DNA from: Hymenobacter chitinivorans DSM 11115
Lineage (GTDB): Bacteria > Bacteroidota > Bacteroidia > Cytophagales > Hymenobacteraceae
NCBI RefSeq assembly: GCF_002797555.1
Contig: NZ_PGFA01000001.1
Span: forward strand, 2,976,001-3,040,000
Direction: 5' to 3'
DNA length: 64,000 bases
A model generated the notes under the pieces. It was given only the letters and a program-made list of their open reading frames with translations, ran no database searches and was not told where the DNA came from. A program made the position numbers and the translations under genes. This document shows, piece by piece, positions 44,551 to 53,540 of this stretch. Within the stretch, counting starts at the first letter, position 1, and each line of letters begins with the position of its first letter.

Positions 44551-45891
44551 TTAGGGCTTCTTCTTAGTTACTTTCACGTACTTGGCGGGCACTGTGCCTT
44601 TCACCAATACTTCCTTGTCGCGCGTAGCATTAGCAACGTCGCCTTCCGCCCGTTCGAGACTCAATTTGTTCTTCGCGGTGGGGTTCTGGTCGTACTTAGC
44701 CTGGGCCTCCGCCCGTTTGACGTCCAGCTGCCGCACGACCTCATCGTTCTTGATGACTTCCACGTCTTTGACTTTGCCACTCTGAATGTCGCGCTCCAAA
44801 TCCTTGGCGTTTATTCGTATCTCGTGGTCCCCGTAGGCTTTGCCGGTGTTGCGCTCAGCGGAGGTCGACGTGTAGGGGCTGTCACTTTTGCGCGGCTCCG
44901 ACCCGCGGACGTGGTCCTGAATCGTGGCTTTGCCATTAGGGTTGGCCGGGGTCAGATTCCCTTCGGTGTCCACGTGGGATTTGACGCGGTCAGCCGTTTT
45001 GCCCTGGCTGGAGTAGGGGAAGTTATCTTCGCGGTATAAGTACTTGCCCGGCACGGGTCTGGTCGCGACGCTAATGCCCTTGGCGGTGAGGCCCCCGGCC
45101 AGCATGCCGGCCCCGGCACCCACCAGCACCAAGCCGTTTTCGCGGCTGGGATTGTGATAATACGCTTTGCCCAAAAAGCCCAGGCTGGCTACACTGGCTC
45201 CGGCGGCCCCCAGGGCCAGCGCTCCGGCCACCACGCCCGCCCCACTGGCTACGGCAATACCGCCCAGGGCCCCGAAAGCGGCTCCCTGAAAAAAGCCGCT
45301 GACGGCTCCTTCCGCCCCCCCGCTGATGCCCCCGGCTACGGCCCCCCCAACACCGCCCACCGCCGCGCCGGTAGCCGCCGCTGCGCCCAGCACTGCCAGG
45401 GCCGCGCCGCCCGTGCCCACAATAATGGCCGCCGTGCCCACAACGGCGGCGGCTACCAGCAGGCCCTTTCCGACATTGCCCCAGAAATGGGCATCCTCCT
45501 TGGCTTCCTGCTCGGCAGCGGCATTGTCGGCGGCTTGCTGCTGGGCGGCCCCGGCAGCCAGGGCGGCCTGCTGACTAAAGAAGATTTTGATACTGCCCCC
45601 CACCGTACAGCGGCAGGTAGAGGTATCGAGCAGCGGCTTTTGCCCCAGCACGCTGACGTTGTCCATCACATTCTCCCACATCACCGTGAGGGGGGCGCAG
45701 GGAGTGCGCGTCATCAGGCAAACCCCAAAGCTGGGAATGTTGACCAAGGGCACCGCATCCAGCTGGGCGGCCCAGTCTTTGCCGTAAAGCTTCACGTTTT
45801 TGGGCAGTATGGTCAATGAGCCCGGGGCCGGCCCTTTGTCGCAGAGCAGCCACACGCCGCTGGTGATGTACTTATCGCCGTTGTTTGCCAT
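44551..45891 (-). CDS. PAAR-like (DUF4280) polymorphic toxin with ART-like C-terminus
   Basis: A 446-residue modular toxin. Residues 8-105 are a DUF4280/PAAR-like spike cap (GVWLLCDKGPAPGSL, NIPSFGVC, CTVGGSIKIFF with conserved Cys). Residues 140-270 are an Ala/Gly-rich hydrophobic stretch suited to membrane crossing. The C-terminal region (about 280-446) has Arg287 in YLYREDN, a Ser-Thr-Ser motif in SPYTSTSAE (341-344) and Glu427 in KEVLVKGTVPAKY. That is the R-S-E order of cholera-toxin-like ADP-ribosyltransferases. No T6SS or contractile injection genes are in the window, so it would need machinery elsewhere. It is flanked by an unknown protein (one-base gap) and the putative immunity gene (three-base gap). 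Confidence 0.8.
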   Translation of the reverse strand: MANNGDKYITSGVWLLCDKGPAPGSLTILPKNVKLYGKDWAAQLDAVPLVNIPSFGVCLMTRTPCAPLTVMWENVMDNVSVLGQKPLLDTSTCRCTVGGSIKIFFSQQAALAAGAAQQQAADNAAAEQEAKEDAHFWGNVGKGLLVAAAVVGTAAIIVGTGGAALAVLGAAAATGAAVGGVGGAVAGGISGGAEGAVSGFFQGAAFGALGGIAVASGAGVVAGALALGAAGASVASLGFLGKAYYHNPSRENGLVLVGAGAGMLAGGLTAKGISVATRPVPGKYLYREDNFPYSSQGKTADRVKSHVDTEGNLTPANPNGKATIQDHVRGSEPRKSDSPYTSTSAERNTGKAYGDHEIRINAKDLERDIQSGKVKDVEVIKNDEVVRQLDVKRAEAQAKYDQNPTAKNKLSLERAEGDVANATRDKEVLVKGTVPAKYVKVTKKKP

Positions 45892-45892
45892 T

Positions 45893-46741
45893 CTACGCGA
45901 GTTTCAGCTCATGCTGAATATGTTGGTGGTAGAAGTTCTCGATTGTGAAGGTCAGCTCCTGCCGGGCGGCCGTCAGCCAGCCATTCTCGTCCAGGGTGTA
46001 TTCTTCCTTGCAGTTCAACGAATGCGTTACCCGGAAGTTGAGCATGTCCATGGCCTGCTTCACCAGGCCCTGCAGGCCGGGCTCATCGAAGCGGGCCGCA
46101 TCCAGCTCCCCGGTTACGCGCAATTGATACTCACTGGGTACTGAATTGCTCGTTACAACTTCTGTATGCAGCCGCAACGGCAGGTCGATACTGCCAAAAA
46201 AGCCTACCATCAGCCGCTCACTATAGCCCGCCCGGACGGCCTCCGCCGGGCCAACCGGACTAAACAGCCCCGGAAACAGGATGCCGTAGCCCCCTTTGTT
46301 GCGAAAACTATCCAGGAGCGTAGGCGAGGCTAATTGCTGCTCGAACCCCTGAATAAATGCCTCGCCTTCTGGCGTACTGCCATAGGTATGCATGATCTGG
46401 GGCTTGAGGCCCAGCCACTGCTCCCGCACCTGCTCCAGGTTGCGGATGGCCAGCAGGTCGCCATACGTGCCGACCTCGAAGAGCAATTGATTGTTTACCG
46501 GGTTCAGGTCGGCCAGTAATACGGCCAGGGGCGACTGGTCCGTTTGTGCAAAGCCGAGCTGCTCAACCAGCAGGGCCGTACTACCGGCCGGGCTTCGGCC
46601 ATAATAGGTTTGGCGCAGCGTCGTCGTAATAGAATTGCTGACGGTTTGGGCGCGGACGCGGGTGCTGGTGTCGCTTTGGACCTGAAACGTGCGCGACGTC
46701 TGCAAGGGCGGCAGGGCTACCGGGGCAGGAAATGGCTGCAT
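45893..46741 (-). CDS. Unknown protein preceding the PAAR-like toxin
   Basis: I do not recognise this 282-residue protein. It has no signal peptide or membrane helix and looks like mixed alpha/beta with a beta-rich C-terminal half (LRLHTEVVTSN, YQLRVTGELDAARF). Its stop codon is one base from the toxin start, so translation is coupled. Genes in this place often encode chaperones or adaptors that load a PAAR toxin onto its spike. That role is inferred from order only. It is the first gene of the cassette. Confidence 0.7.
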   Translation of the reverse strand: MQPFPAPVALPPLQTSRTFQVQSDTSTRVRAQTVSNSITTTLRQTYYGRSPAGSTALLVEQLGFAQTDQSPLAVLLADLNPVNNQLLFEVGTYGDLLAIRNLEQVREQWLGLKPQIMHTYGSTPEGEAFIQGFEQQLASPTLLDSFRNKGGYGILFPGLFSPVGPAEAVRAGYSERLMVGFFGSIDLPLRLHTEVVTSNSVPSEYQLRVTGELDAARFDEPGLQGLVKQAMDMLNFRVTHSLNCKEEYTLDENGWLTAARQELTFTIENFYHQHIQHELKLA

Positions 46742-46930
46742 AGACTCTGAATAAGATAAACACTAGCTGGAAGCCGTAAACTTAGCGTTTTCTCTTAACC
46801 ATGCGCCTCACCCGGCCAGGCCGGGAGCTTAAAGCCCCGGTGGACAGAAGCTTCGGTAGTGCCCCCCATTCTAAACGCATTACCACGCAGCTTCTAGCGG
46901 CCCGGCAGCGCCCTTAGGCCGGTGCAAACC

Positions 46931-47764
46931 TTATTCCCACAGCGGGTAATGCTCCAGGTGCACTTCCTGCCCGAAAAAGATACGGGTGCTTTCCTCGAAC
47001 GAGCGGGTGAAGTCGGAGACGTAGAACTGGTGGCGGGGCGGGGTTTTCTGGGCCTTGGCCGCCAAGCCGTTTTCTTCCAGGTACTGCTTCACGTGGCTGG
47101 CCACCACGTCGGAAGCGTCGAGCACGGCCACATCACCCTTATAATAGGCCTTGATCTGGTCCTGAATCAGCGGGTAGTGCGTGCAGGCCAGCACTAGGGC
47201 TTCAATATCGTCGAGCACGGGCTGGGCCAGGTAGGAGCTGATGATATTTTCGCTGATGGTGTTGTTGAAGAAGCCTTCCTCCACCATCGGGGCCAGCAGT
47301 GGGGTGGCCAAGGAGCGTAGCTCCACGCCCGCGTCGAGGTCGTCAATCTTCTTTTTGTAGACGTTGGAGTTGACCGTTTGCTTGGTGCCAATCAACCCCA
47401 CGGTGCGCTCGGCGTAGGTGGCGCCCACGTGGGCCACGATGGGGTCAATAACGTTGAGCACCCGGGCCTTGGAGCCCACGTACTCGCGCACCAGCTCGTA
47501 GGCCGCGGCCGAGGCCGAGTTGCAGGCAATCAGAATGACTTTGCAGTGCTGCTTGAGCAGTAAGTCACAGATTTTGATGCTGTAAGCCTGAATGGCGGCC
47601 GTCGATTTGTCGCCGTAGGGCAGGTGGGCCGTGTCGCCGAAATACACGAGCTGCTCGTGGGGCAAGACCCGATTGACGGCCCGGGCCACGGTCAGGCCGC
47701 CAATGCCGCTGTCGAACACGCCGATGGGGCGGCTGCTGAGGTCGGAAGAAGAAGAAGGTGCCAT
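46931..47764 (-). CDS. murI: Glutamate racemase
   Basis: Makes D-glutamate for peptidoglycan. The 277-residue product has IGVFDSGIGGLTVARAV with Asp18, YFGDTAHLPYG, the first catalytic Cys81 in ILIACNSASA and the second, Cys194, in VLACTHYPLI. Both catalytic cysteines are present. It is a single gene here; the 189 bp between it and the toxin cassette hold nothing recognisable. Confidence 0.95.
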   Translation of the reverse strand: MAPSSSSDLSSRPIGVFDSGIGGLTVARAVNRVLPHEQLVYFGDTAHLPYGDKSTAAIQAYSIKICDLLLKQHCKVILIACNSASAAAYELVREYVGSKARVLNVIDPIVAHVGATYAERTVGLIGTKQTVNSNVYKKKIDDLDAGVELRSLATPLLAPMVEEGFFNNTISENIISSYLAQPVLDDIEALVLACTHYPLIQDQIKAYYKGDVAVLDASDVVASHVKQYLEENGLAAKAQKTPPRHQFYVSDFTRSFEESTRIFFGQEVHLEHYPLWE

Positions 47765-47884
47765 ACGGGGCGAAGGTAAGGCCTTTTCGGCTGGTGGGGC
47801 CGCCGGGAAATAAATGCGGCGCAGTACAAATTATTAGGGCAAAATTCTATCTTACGTCAATTCCGTACGCCCATAGTCCTACCC

Positions 47885-48118
47885 ATGAGTAAAATACTGG
47901 AAGAAATTGACCGCGCCCTGGGTGCCTTCGATTCCAGCCACGGCCGCCCGATTGCCATTGAGCTCGGGGAGCGAAAATACACCCAGCTGGTGCTCGATGT
48001 GGCCGACCGCCACAGCGCCGGCGGCGAGCTGACGACCAATACCGGCCGCCCCCTGGCCTACCGGGGCCTGGAAATTCTGCGCGACGAGCGGAACGTGGAC
48101 CGGGTGCGGGTTATCTGA
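47885..48118 (+). CDS. Small conserved-looking hypothetical protein
   Basis: A 77-residue protein with no signal peptide, membrane segment or known motif. It begins with an amphipathic helix (ILEEIDRALGAFDSS) and continues as a small alpha/beta fold (PIAIELGERKYTQLVLDVAD, YRGLEILRDERNVDRVRVI). Codon use resembles its neighbours, so it is probably real. It diverges from murI with about 120 bp between them and lies about 100 bp before the ABC-F gene. Function unknown. Confidence 0.6.
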   Translation: MSKILEEIDRALGAFDSSHGRPIAIELGERKYTQLVLDVADRHSAGGELTTNTGRPLAYRGLEILRDERNVDRVRVI

Positions 48119-48206
48119 ATCGTAGCCCCGGCCAGTTCTGTCCTATAGTAATAGCCTTCTACTCGGTTATTTGGCCGCCGCCTCTGGCATCCCGCGTTCG
48201 GCGCCG

Positions 48207-48214
48207 TACCTTTG
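48207..48214 (+). promoter_or_regulatory. -7 box (TACCTTTG) right at the ABC-F start codon
   Basis: An exact TAnnTTTG match ends four bases before the ATG at 48219. Transcription from it would start at or next to the start codon, giving a leaderless or nearly leaderless mRNA. No well-spaced -33 TTG was found, so the site may be coincidental. Confidence 0.4.
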
Positions 48215-48218
48215 CGGC

Positions 48219-50138
48219 ATGAATCTGCTTTCCGGAGAAAACCTCTCAAAAAATTACGCGGACCGCTGGCTCTTTCGCGAGCTGGGCTTTGGTCTGAATC
48301 AAGGGCAGCGCGTGGCGCTGGTCGGTATCAACGGTACCGGCAAAACCACTCTGTTGCGCATTCTGGCCGGCCTCGAGCAGCCCGACACTGGCTCGGTGAG
48401 CGTGCGTAAGGGCATCCGGGTGGCTTTCCTGGGCCAGCAGCCGGTCTTCAACGAGAACCTGACGGTCGAAGAAACCATCTTCGCCTCCCAGAACGACACG
48501 CTGGCCGCCATCCGCGACTACGAGCACGTGGTGAACGACCCCAACCACAAGCCCGACGATTTGCAGCGGGTAATGGAGCTCATGGATTCGCTCAACGCCT
48601 GGGACTACGAAGCTCAGGTAAAGCAGATTCTGGGCCGCCTGGGTATTCTGGGCGAGCTGCTGGAGCGCAAGGTGAGCATGCTTTCGGGCGGGCAGCGCAA
48701 GCGCGTGGCCCTGGCCCGGGTTCTGATTGAGGAGCCCGAAGTGCTGATTCTCGACGAGCCCACCAACCATCTGGACCTCGACACCATCGAGTGGCTGGAA
48801 GGCCGCCTGGCCTCCCCTTCCCTGACGCTGCTGATGGTGACCCACGACCGGTACTTCCTGGACAAGGTTGCCAACGAAATTGTGGAAATGGACCAGGGCC
48901 GGGTGTTCCGCTACCAGGGCAACTACTCCTACTTCGTGGAGAAAAAGGCCGAGCGGGAGCAGATTGAAGTGGCCGAAGTCGAAAAAGCCCGCAACCTGCT
49001 GCGCAAGGAGCTCGACTGGATGCGCCGCCAGCCCCAGGCCCGCGGCACCAAGCAGAAAGCCCGCATCGACGCCTTCTACGAAACCCAGGAAAAGGCCAAG
49101 ACTAAAATCAGCGGCCCCCAGATGGAGCTGAGCGTGAAAACTACCCGCCAGGGTGGCAAAATCATCGAAGTGGAGCACCTGCACAAGCAGTTCGGCGACC
49201 ATGTCGTGCTCGACGACTTCAGCTACGTCTTCAAGAAAAAGGACCGGATCGGTTTGATTGGGCCCAACGGCGCGGGCAAATCCACGCTGCTCAACATGCT
49301 GACCGGCAAGCTCCAGCCCGACTCCGGCACCGTGGATGCGGGCCAGACGACGGTATTCGGCTACTACACCCAAACCGAGCTGGAGTTCGACGAAACCCAG
49401 CGCGTGATTGACATCGTGAAGGAAGTTGCCGAAGTGGTGGAAATGGCCAACGGCGAAGTCGTGACGGCCTCGCAGTTTTTGCAGCACTTCCAGTTTCCGC
49501 CGGCCCAGCAGTACACCATGGTCAGCAAGCTCAGCGGGGGCGAAAAGCGCCGCCTGCAGCTGCTGCGCGTGCTCATCAAGAACCCTAACTTCCTGATTCT
49601 GGACGAGCCGACCAACGATCTGGACATCATCACGCTCAACATTCTGGAGGACTTCCTGCTGAATTTTGCCGGCTGCATCCTCATCGTCTCGCACGACCGG
49701 TACTTCATGGATGCCCTGGTGGAGCACGTGTTTGTCCTGGAGCCCGGCGGGCACATTCGCCAGTTCCCCGGCAACTACACCGACTACCGCGAGTGGCAGA
49801 AGGAGCACCAGGCCGAGGAATACGCCCGCGAGAAAGCCCAGAGCGCCAAGGCCGCCGCGGGTATCGCCCCTTCCGCTACCCCGGTAGCGCCTCCGGCAGC
49901 AGCTTCCACTGCCGCGGCGCCCAAGCGCAAGGCGACTTTCGCCGAGAAGAGGGAGTACGAAACCCTGGAAAAGGAAATTGAGCAGCTCGAAGTCCGCAAG
50001 CAGGAGCTGATTGAGAAGCTCAACGCCGGCACCGGTTCCCACAAGGAACTAGCCGACTGGGCCGCTGAGCTCAAGCAGGCCGACAAAGACCTCGACAGCA
50101 AGGGGGAACGGTGGCTGGAGCTGGCCGACTTCGTGTAG
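48219..50138 (+). CDS. ABC-F family ATPase (Uup-like)
   Basis: A soluble translation-associated or nucleic-acid-associated ATPase with two ABC domains and no membrane part (639 residues). Domain 1 has VGINGTGKTTLLRIL (Walker A), LSGGQRKRVALARVL and VLILDEPTNHLDLDT. Domain 2 has IGPNGAGKSTLLNM, LSGGEKRRLQLLRVL and FLILDEPTNDLDI. The two are joined by the charged inter-domain linker (about 245-315). The C-terminal coiled coil after an Ala/Pro-rich spacer (KRKATFAEKREYETLEKEIE) is the Uup-type extension. The ATG at 48219 is favoured because the N-terminus then starts MNLLSGENLSKNY. Confidence 0.93.
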   Translation: MNLLSGENLSKNYADRWLFRELGFGLNQGQRVALVGINGTGKTTLLRILAGLEQPDTGSVSVRKGIRVAFLGQQPVFNENLTVEETIFASQNDTLAAIRDYEHVVNDPNHKPDDLQRVMELMDSLNAWDYEAQVKQILGRLGILGELLERKVSMLSGGQRKRVALARVLIEEPEVLILDEPTNHLDLDTIEWLEGRLASPSLTLLMVTHDRYFLDKVANEIVEMDQGRVFRYQGNYSYFVEKKAEREQIEVAEVEKARNLLRKELDWMRRQPQARGTKQKARIDAFYETQEKAKTKISGPQMELSVKTTRQGGKIIEVEHLHKQFGDHVVLDDFSYVFKKKDRIGLIGPNGAGKSTLLNMLTGKLQPDSGTVDAGQTTVFGYYTQTELEFDETQRVIDIVKEVAEVVEMANGEVVTASQFLQHFQFPPAQQYTMVSKLSGGEKRRLQLLRVLIKNPNFLILDEPTNDLDIITLNILEDFLLNFAGCILIVSHDRYFMDALVEHVFVLEPGGHIRQFPGNYTDYREWQKEHQAEEYAREKAQSAKAAAGIAPSATPVAPPAAASTAAAPKRKATFAEKREYETLEKEIEQLEVRKQELIEKLNAGTGSHKELADWAAELKQADKDLDSKGERWLELADFV

Positions 50139-50150
50139 CCCTGCGTTGAA

Positions 50151-50198
50151 CCCCAACCAAAAGCCCCGCCAGAACTCTGGCGGGGCTTTTGGTTGGGG
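50151..50198. terminator. Very strong shared terminator
   Basis: CCCCAACCAAAAGCCCCGCC pairs with GGCGGGGCTTTTGGTTGGGG with a small loop, a stem of about 20 bp. It lies between the convergent ABC-F gene and the lipoprotein gene at 50200 and can serve both. Confidence 0.88.
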
Positions 50199-50199
50199 C

Positions 50200-51096
50200 T
50201 TAGTCGCGGGCCGGAGCGCCTGCCGGCGGAATGGGTACTACATCAGCGGGCGGCAAGGGCTGGGACGCCAACACCGGCTTTGGAGTCACCGCGGGCTTGT
50301 ACTGCACCTTCTGGCGTTGCTGGTCGAAGTCGAAGAGCAGGGTACGCTCGCCGACGGGCATGGCCACGCGCAGCAGCAGTGTTTGGTCGTACACGGGGAA
50401 GGTCACGTAGCCGTGCACCAGTTCCCCAGGCTTCAGGATGTGCTTGCGCAGCACTTTCGTTTCCCAATATTGCTTCTCCAGCACGGCCCGGTCAGCCTTT
50501 ACGGCGTGGTCCATGTGCTGGCTCTCTGCTATCAGGGCATTATTAACGTGCTGCTCCTCCCGCCGCTGCTCCTCGGCCTGCTTTTCCTGCTCGGTGCCTT
50601 TGGGTGGGGCCACTACCTCAGTAATGGAAGAGGCAATATCCATCCACTCTATAAAGCTGATGCCATTGGCTTTGCGGGCTTCGTAGCTAAGCTTGGCATC
50701 CAGGGCCTGAATGCGGTGCTCGGGGTCTACGGCGTACACCTGAGCCGGTACGTAGGTCACGTTGGCATTCATTTTCACGGCATTCCGCTTGGCGGCCTTC
50801 CGGTCCAGCATGACGGGCATGTAGTAGAACGTGCCGGGGTTGACGGCCACTTCCTGGCCCGAGCCGTTGCGGATTTCGACCTCAAACATCAGCTCTTTGT
50901 CGCGCACGTGGGAATAGCAGACCTGCACCTCCACGCTGTCGAAGTTGGTGCTCATCGACGGGCGGCCATCGGGCCACTCGCTGTCGGGGCGGACGGGCTT
51001 CACCGTCAGGTAGTGGGTGGGGCCGCAGCTGGCTAGTCCGCCCAGGGCCAACAGGGCAGCCAGCACCCCGCAGCGTAACGCATACTGATGATTCAT
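50200..51096 (-). CDS. Predicted lipoprotein, unknown function
   Basis: A 298-residue exported protein with a clear lipobox (ALLALGGLASCGP, Cys about 24). The mature part is beta-rich up to about residue 180 (DSVEVQVCYSHVRDKELMFE, FYYMPVMLD). It then has a Glu/Gln-rich helical hairpin (EQEKQAEEQRREEQHVNNAL) and a beta-rich end. No family is recognised. I chose the ATG at 51096, which places a good signal peptide at the N-terminus; the longer frame lacks one. It is probably attached to the inner leaflet of the outer membrane. Confidence 0.75.
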   Translation of the reverse strand: MNHQYALRCGVLAALLALGGLASCGPTHYLTVKPVRPDSEWPDGRPSMSTNFDSVEVQVCYSHVRDKELMFEVEIRNGSGQEVAVNPGTFYYMPVMLDRKAAKRNAVKMNANVTYVPAQVYAVDPEHRIQALDAKLSYEARKANGISFIEWMDIASSITEVVAPPKGTEQEKQAEEQRREEQHVNNALIAESQHMDHAVKADRAVLEKQYWETKVLRKHILKPGELVHGYVTFPVYDQTLLLRVAMPVGERTLLFDFDQQRQKVQYKPAVTPKPVLASQPLPPADVVPIPPAGAPARD

Positions 51097-51225
51097 AAAC
51101 CAAGTAGTATATAAAGGGCAGAGCCCGGCGGGACTCCAAAGGTGGCGGGCGGGGCAATATTTTTTCCGCGCCGTCCGCCTCTGCTCAAACATAAGCACTT
51201 GGCCGCATATCCGTGCAACGGGATA

Positions 51226-51570
51226 TTATAAATCGGCGGGCAGGGTGAATGCGCCGGCCGCAGCCGGCCGAAAATCCCACTGCCGGATAACGGCCGCCAC
51301 GGGAATGGGCCCGAAGACATGCGCAAAGGCCTGCTGCCGCGCGGCCACCCACTCCCGTTCTAGCCGCACCCCGGCTTCCGTCAGCCGCTCCTCGTCGATT
51401 TCGAGCAGCACCAGGTCGGGGTGGCCGGTGTAGTAGCGGCGCGCGGTTTCCAGAACCTGCGTCCGGTCGGAGGCGTGAATAAAGCCCTCCGCGGCCAGGT
51501 CGGCGCTGGCGAAGAAGCCGGTGCGTTGGGCCTGCTGCCAGTCGGCTAGGCTGGCAATACGGTAAATCAT
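51226..51570 (-). CDS. DUF952 domain protein
   Basis: A small cytoplasmic protein (114 residues) of the DUF952 family: MIYRIASLADWQQAQRTG, AEGFIHASDRTQV, LLEIDEERL, FAHVFGPIPVAAVI. Function of the family is unknown; a fold related to ADP-ribosyltransferases has been noted for it. The ATG at 51570 gives the normal family start. It lies 129 bp downstream of the next gene, with a hairpin between. Confidence 0.85.
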   Translation of the reverse strand: MIYRIASLADWQQAQRTGFFASADLAAEGFIHASDRTQVLETARRYYTGHPDLVLLEIDEERLTEAGVRLEREWVAARQQAFAHVFGPIPVAAVIRQWDFRPAAAGAFTLPADL

Positions 51571-51618
51571 ATTCTGTTGAATTCGGAGTTGTAAATTCGG
51601 AATTGAGCGGCCTAAAAC

Positions 51619-51666
51619 GAAGTAGCCGTTCAACGAATCCGGCGTGGATCATTGAACGGCTACTTC
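51619..51666. terminator. Hairpin after the 132-residue hypothetical gene
   Basis: GAAGTAGCCGTTCAA (51619-51633) pairs perfectly with TTGAACGGCTACTTC (51652-51666) around an 18-base loop, in AT-rich flanks containing AATTC words that are also partly mirrored. It could end the minus-strand transcript of the gene at 51700 or be a repeat element like those in the isc cluster. Confidence 0.5.
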
Positions 51667-51699
51667 ATTCTTCCGAATTCTCAATTCAGAAGCAAAAGC

Positions 51700-52098
51700 C
51701 TACGCTTTCCAAACCTCTTTGCGCACGTTCTTGCCAACCGACAAAATCAGACGCGTGGGGTTGGGCACCAGCACGAGGCGGGCTTCCTTGCCGGGGAATT
51801 CGTCGGAGTCGACCCAGACGCCTTCCTTGTGGGAGGGCAGATAGCCGGTGTCGCCCTTGATGTCGTTGGGCAAATAGGCCGTGGGCAGCAGCACGTCGGT
51901 GTCGGGGCAGAGCTGCTCGTGTACCTTCTCTAGTACCTCCTCCAGGTACTGGCCGTACTGGTCATTGAAATCATCTTCCAGATCGTGCAGTTCTTCTTCC
52001 ACGTCGTCGTAGCGGGCGTCGTCGTAGGTCAGCTTGTGCAGCTCCTGCTTTTTTTCGATTAGCGCAACGAGGGCCTGGTTGAGTTCCTCCTTATTCAT
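51700..52098 (-). CDS. Hypothetical acidic protein
   Basis: A 132-residue acidic protein without signal peptide or membrane segment. The N-terminal 70 residues are a charged helix or coiled coil (ALIEKKQELHKLTYDDARYD, YGQYLEEVLEKVHEQL). The C-terminal half is a small beta domain (DTDVLLPTAYLP, ARLVLVPNPTRLILSVGK). Not recognised. It diverges from the dioxygenase gene and precedes the DUF952 gene in the same direction. Confidence 0.72.
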   Translation of the reverse strand: MNKEELNQALVALIEKKQELHKLTYDDARYDDVEEELHDLEDDFNDQYGQYLEEVLEKVHEQLCPDTDVLLPTAYLPNDIKGDTGYLPSHKEGVWVDSDEFPGKEARLVLVPNPTRLILSVGKNVRKEVWKA

Positions 52099-52246
52099 AG
52101 CTACGGGACAAAAGGGTTAATGCGCAAAGGTGCGTAGGATTCTGCAATTGTACGCAGCAAAACCGGCAAACGCCATATCCGGCCCGACGAGGGCCCCGAA
52201 CTTCGCAGTCAGCCGCGCCGGCCGGCCGCCGTTTGCCCGGTCGTTT

Positions 52247-52281
52247 CGGCCGGCTGACCCCGGCTCGTGGTCAGCCGGCCG
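52247..52281. promoter_or_regulatory. GC-rich perfect hairpin upstream of hppD
   Basis: CGGCCGGCTGACC (52247-52259) and GGTCAGCCGGCCG (52269-52281) are exact reverse complements around nine bases. A third related word (GTCAGCCGCGCC) lies at about 52208. The site is about 115 bp before hppD in a 298-bp divergent gap; the rest of the gap shows no exact promoter box. It might be a regulator site or an RNA hairpin. Confidence 0.4.
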
Positions 52282-52396
52282 CAAGTGGGCTGGGCCCGGG
52301 CTCTTATTCCGACCAATAGGAACGAATTACGGCAAACCCGTATTTTTACCCACACAACTCCTCGTTTCCACCCGAATCCTAACTTCCTATCCAGCC

Positions 52397-53530
52397 ATGC
52401 AAACAATGACTTCGCCTGAGGTGCAGGCCCACCCCGCCCACGACTTCCTGCCCCTGAAAGGGACCGACTACGTGGAGTTCTACGTTGGCAATGCCAAGCA
52501 GAGCGCCTACTACTACCAGGCCGCATTCGGCTTCGAGCTGGTGGCCTACGCCGGCCCCGAAACCGGCCTGCGCGACCGGGCCAGCTACGTGCTGCAGCAG
52601 GGCAAAATCCGCTTCGTGCTCACCACTTCCCTCCTGCCCGACTCCGACATTACCCGCCACGTGGCCCAGCACGGCGACGGGGTGAAGGTCATGGCCCTGT
52701 GGGTGGACGACGCCCGCCGCTCGTGGGAGGAAACCACCAAGCGCGGCGCTAAGTCGGCCTTCGAGCCCTACACCATTGAGGACGAGTTTGGCAGCGTGAC
52801 CTTGTCGGGCATTTATACTTACGGCGAGAGTGTGCACACCTTCGTGGAGCGCACCAACTACACCGGCGCCTTCATGCCGGGCTTCGTGGCCAAAACCGGC
52901 CTGGTGCCCCAGGAGAAGCCCGTGGGCCTGCTGCACGTGGACCACTGCGTGGGCAACGTGGGCTGGGGCGAAATGAACCAGTGGGTGAAGTTCTACGAGG
53001 ACGTGATGGGCTTTAAGCTCCTGCTCACCTTCGACGACGAGGACATCAGCACCGAGTACTCGGCTTTGATGAGCAAGGTGGTCAGCAACGGCAACGGCTA
53101 CGTGAAGTTCCCTATCAACGAGCCGGCCGAGGGCAAGAAGAAGTCCCAGATTGAGGAATACCTCGACTACTACCACTCGCCCGGCGTGCAGCACATTGCC
53201 ATTGCCACCAAGGATATCCGGGCTACCGTAACCGAGCTGCGCCGCCGCGGCGTGGAGTTCCTGACCGTACCCGGAGCCTACTACGAAGACCTGTTGGAGC
53301 GTATCGGCGCCATCGACGAGGATTTGGAGTCGCTCAAGGAGCTGAACCTGCTCGTGGACCGCGACGAGGAAGGCTACCTGCTCCAGATTTTCACCAAGCC
53401 CGTGGAGGACCGCCCCACGGTGTTCTTCGAAATCATTCAGCGCAAAGGCGCCAAGAGCTTCGGCAAGGGCAACTTCAAGGCCCTGTTCGAGAGCATCGAG
53501 CGGGAGCAGGCCCTGCGCGGCAACCTGTAA
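52397..53530 (+). CDS. hppD: 4-hydroxyphenylpyruvate dioxygenase
   Basis: Converts 4-hydroxyphenylpyruvate to homogentisate in tyrosine breakdown, and can lead to pyomelanin. The 377-residue product has two VOC domains. The three iron ligands are visible: His183 (LLHVDHCVGNV), His266 (SPGVQHIAIAT) and Glu345 (TVFFEIIQRKG). The ATG at 52397 gives a normal N-terminus; the 89 extra codons upstream are unconserved. No homogentisate dioxygenase gene is nearby. Confidence 0.94.
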   Translation: MQTMTSPEVQAHPAHDFLPLKGTDYVEFYVGNAKQSAYYYQAAFGFELVAYAGPETGLRDRASYVLQQGKIRFVLTTSLLPDSDITRHVAQHGDGVKVMALWVDDARRSWEETTKRGAKSAFEPYTIEDEFGSVTLSGIYTYGESVHTFVERTNYTGAFMPGFVAKTGLVPQEKPVGLLHVDHCVGNVGWGEMNQWVKFYEDVMGFKLLLTFDDEDISTEYSALMSKVVSNGNGYVKFPINEPAEGKKKSQIEEYLDYYHSPGVQHIAIATKDIRATVTELRRRGVEFLTVPGAYYEDLLERIGAIDEDLESLKELNLLVDRDEEGYLLQIFTKPVEDRPTVFFEIIQRKGAKSFGKGNFKALFESIEREQALRGNL

Positions 53531-53540
53531 GCCCTGGGCT

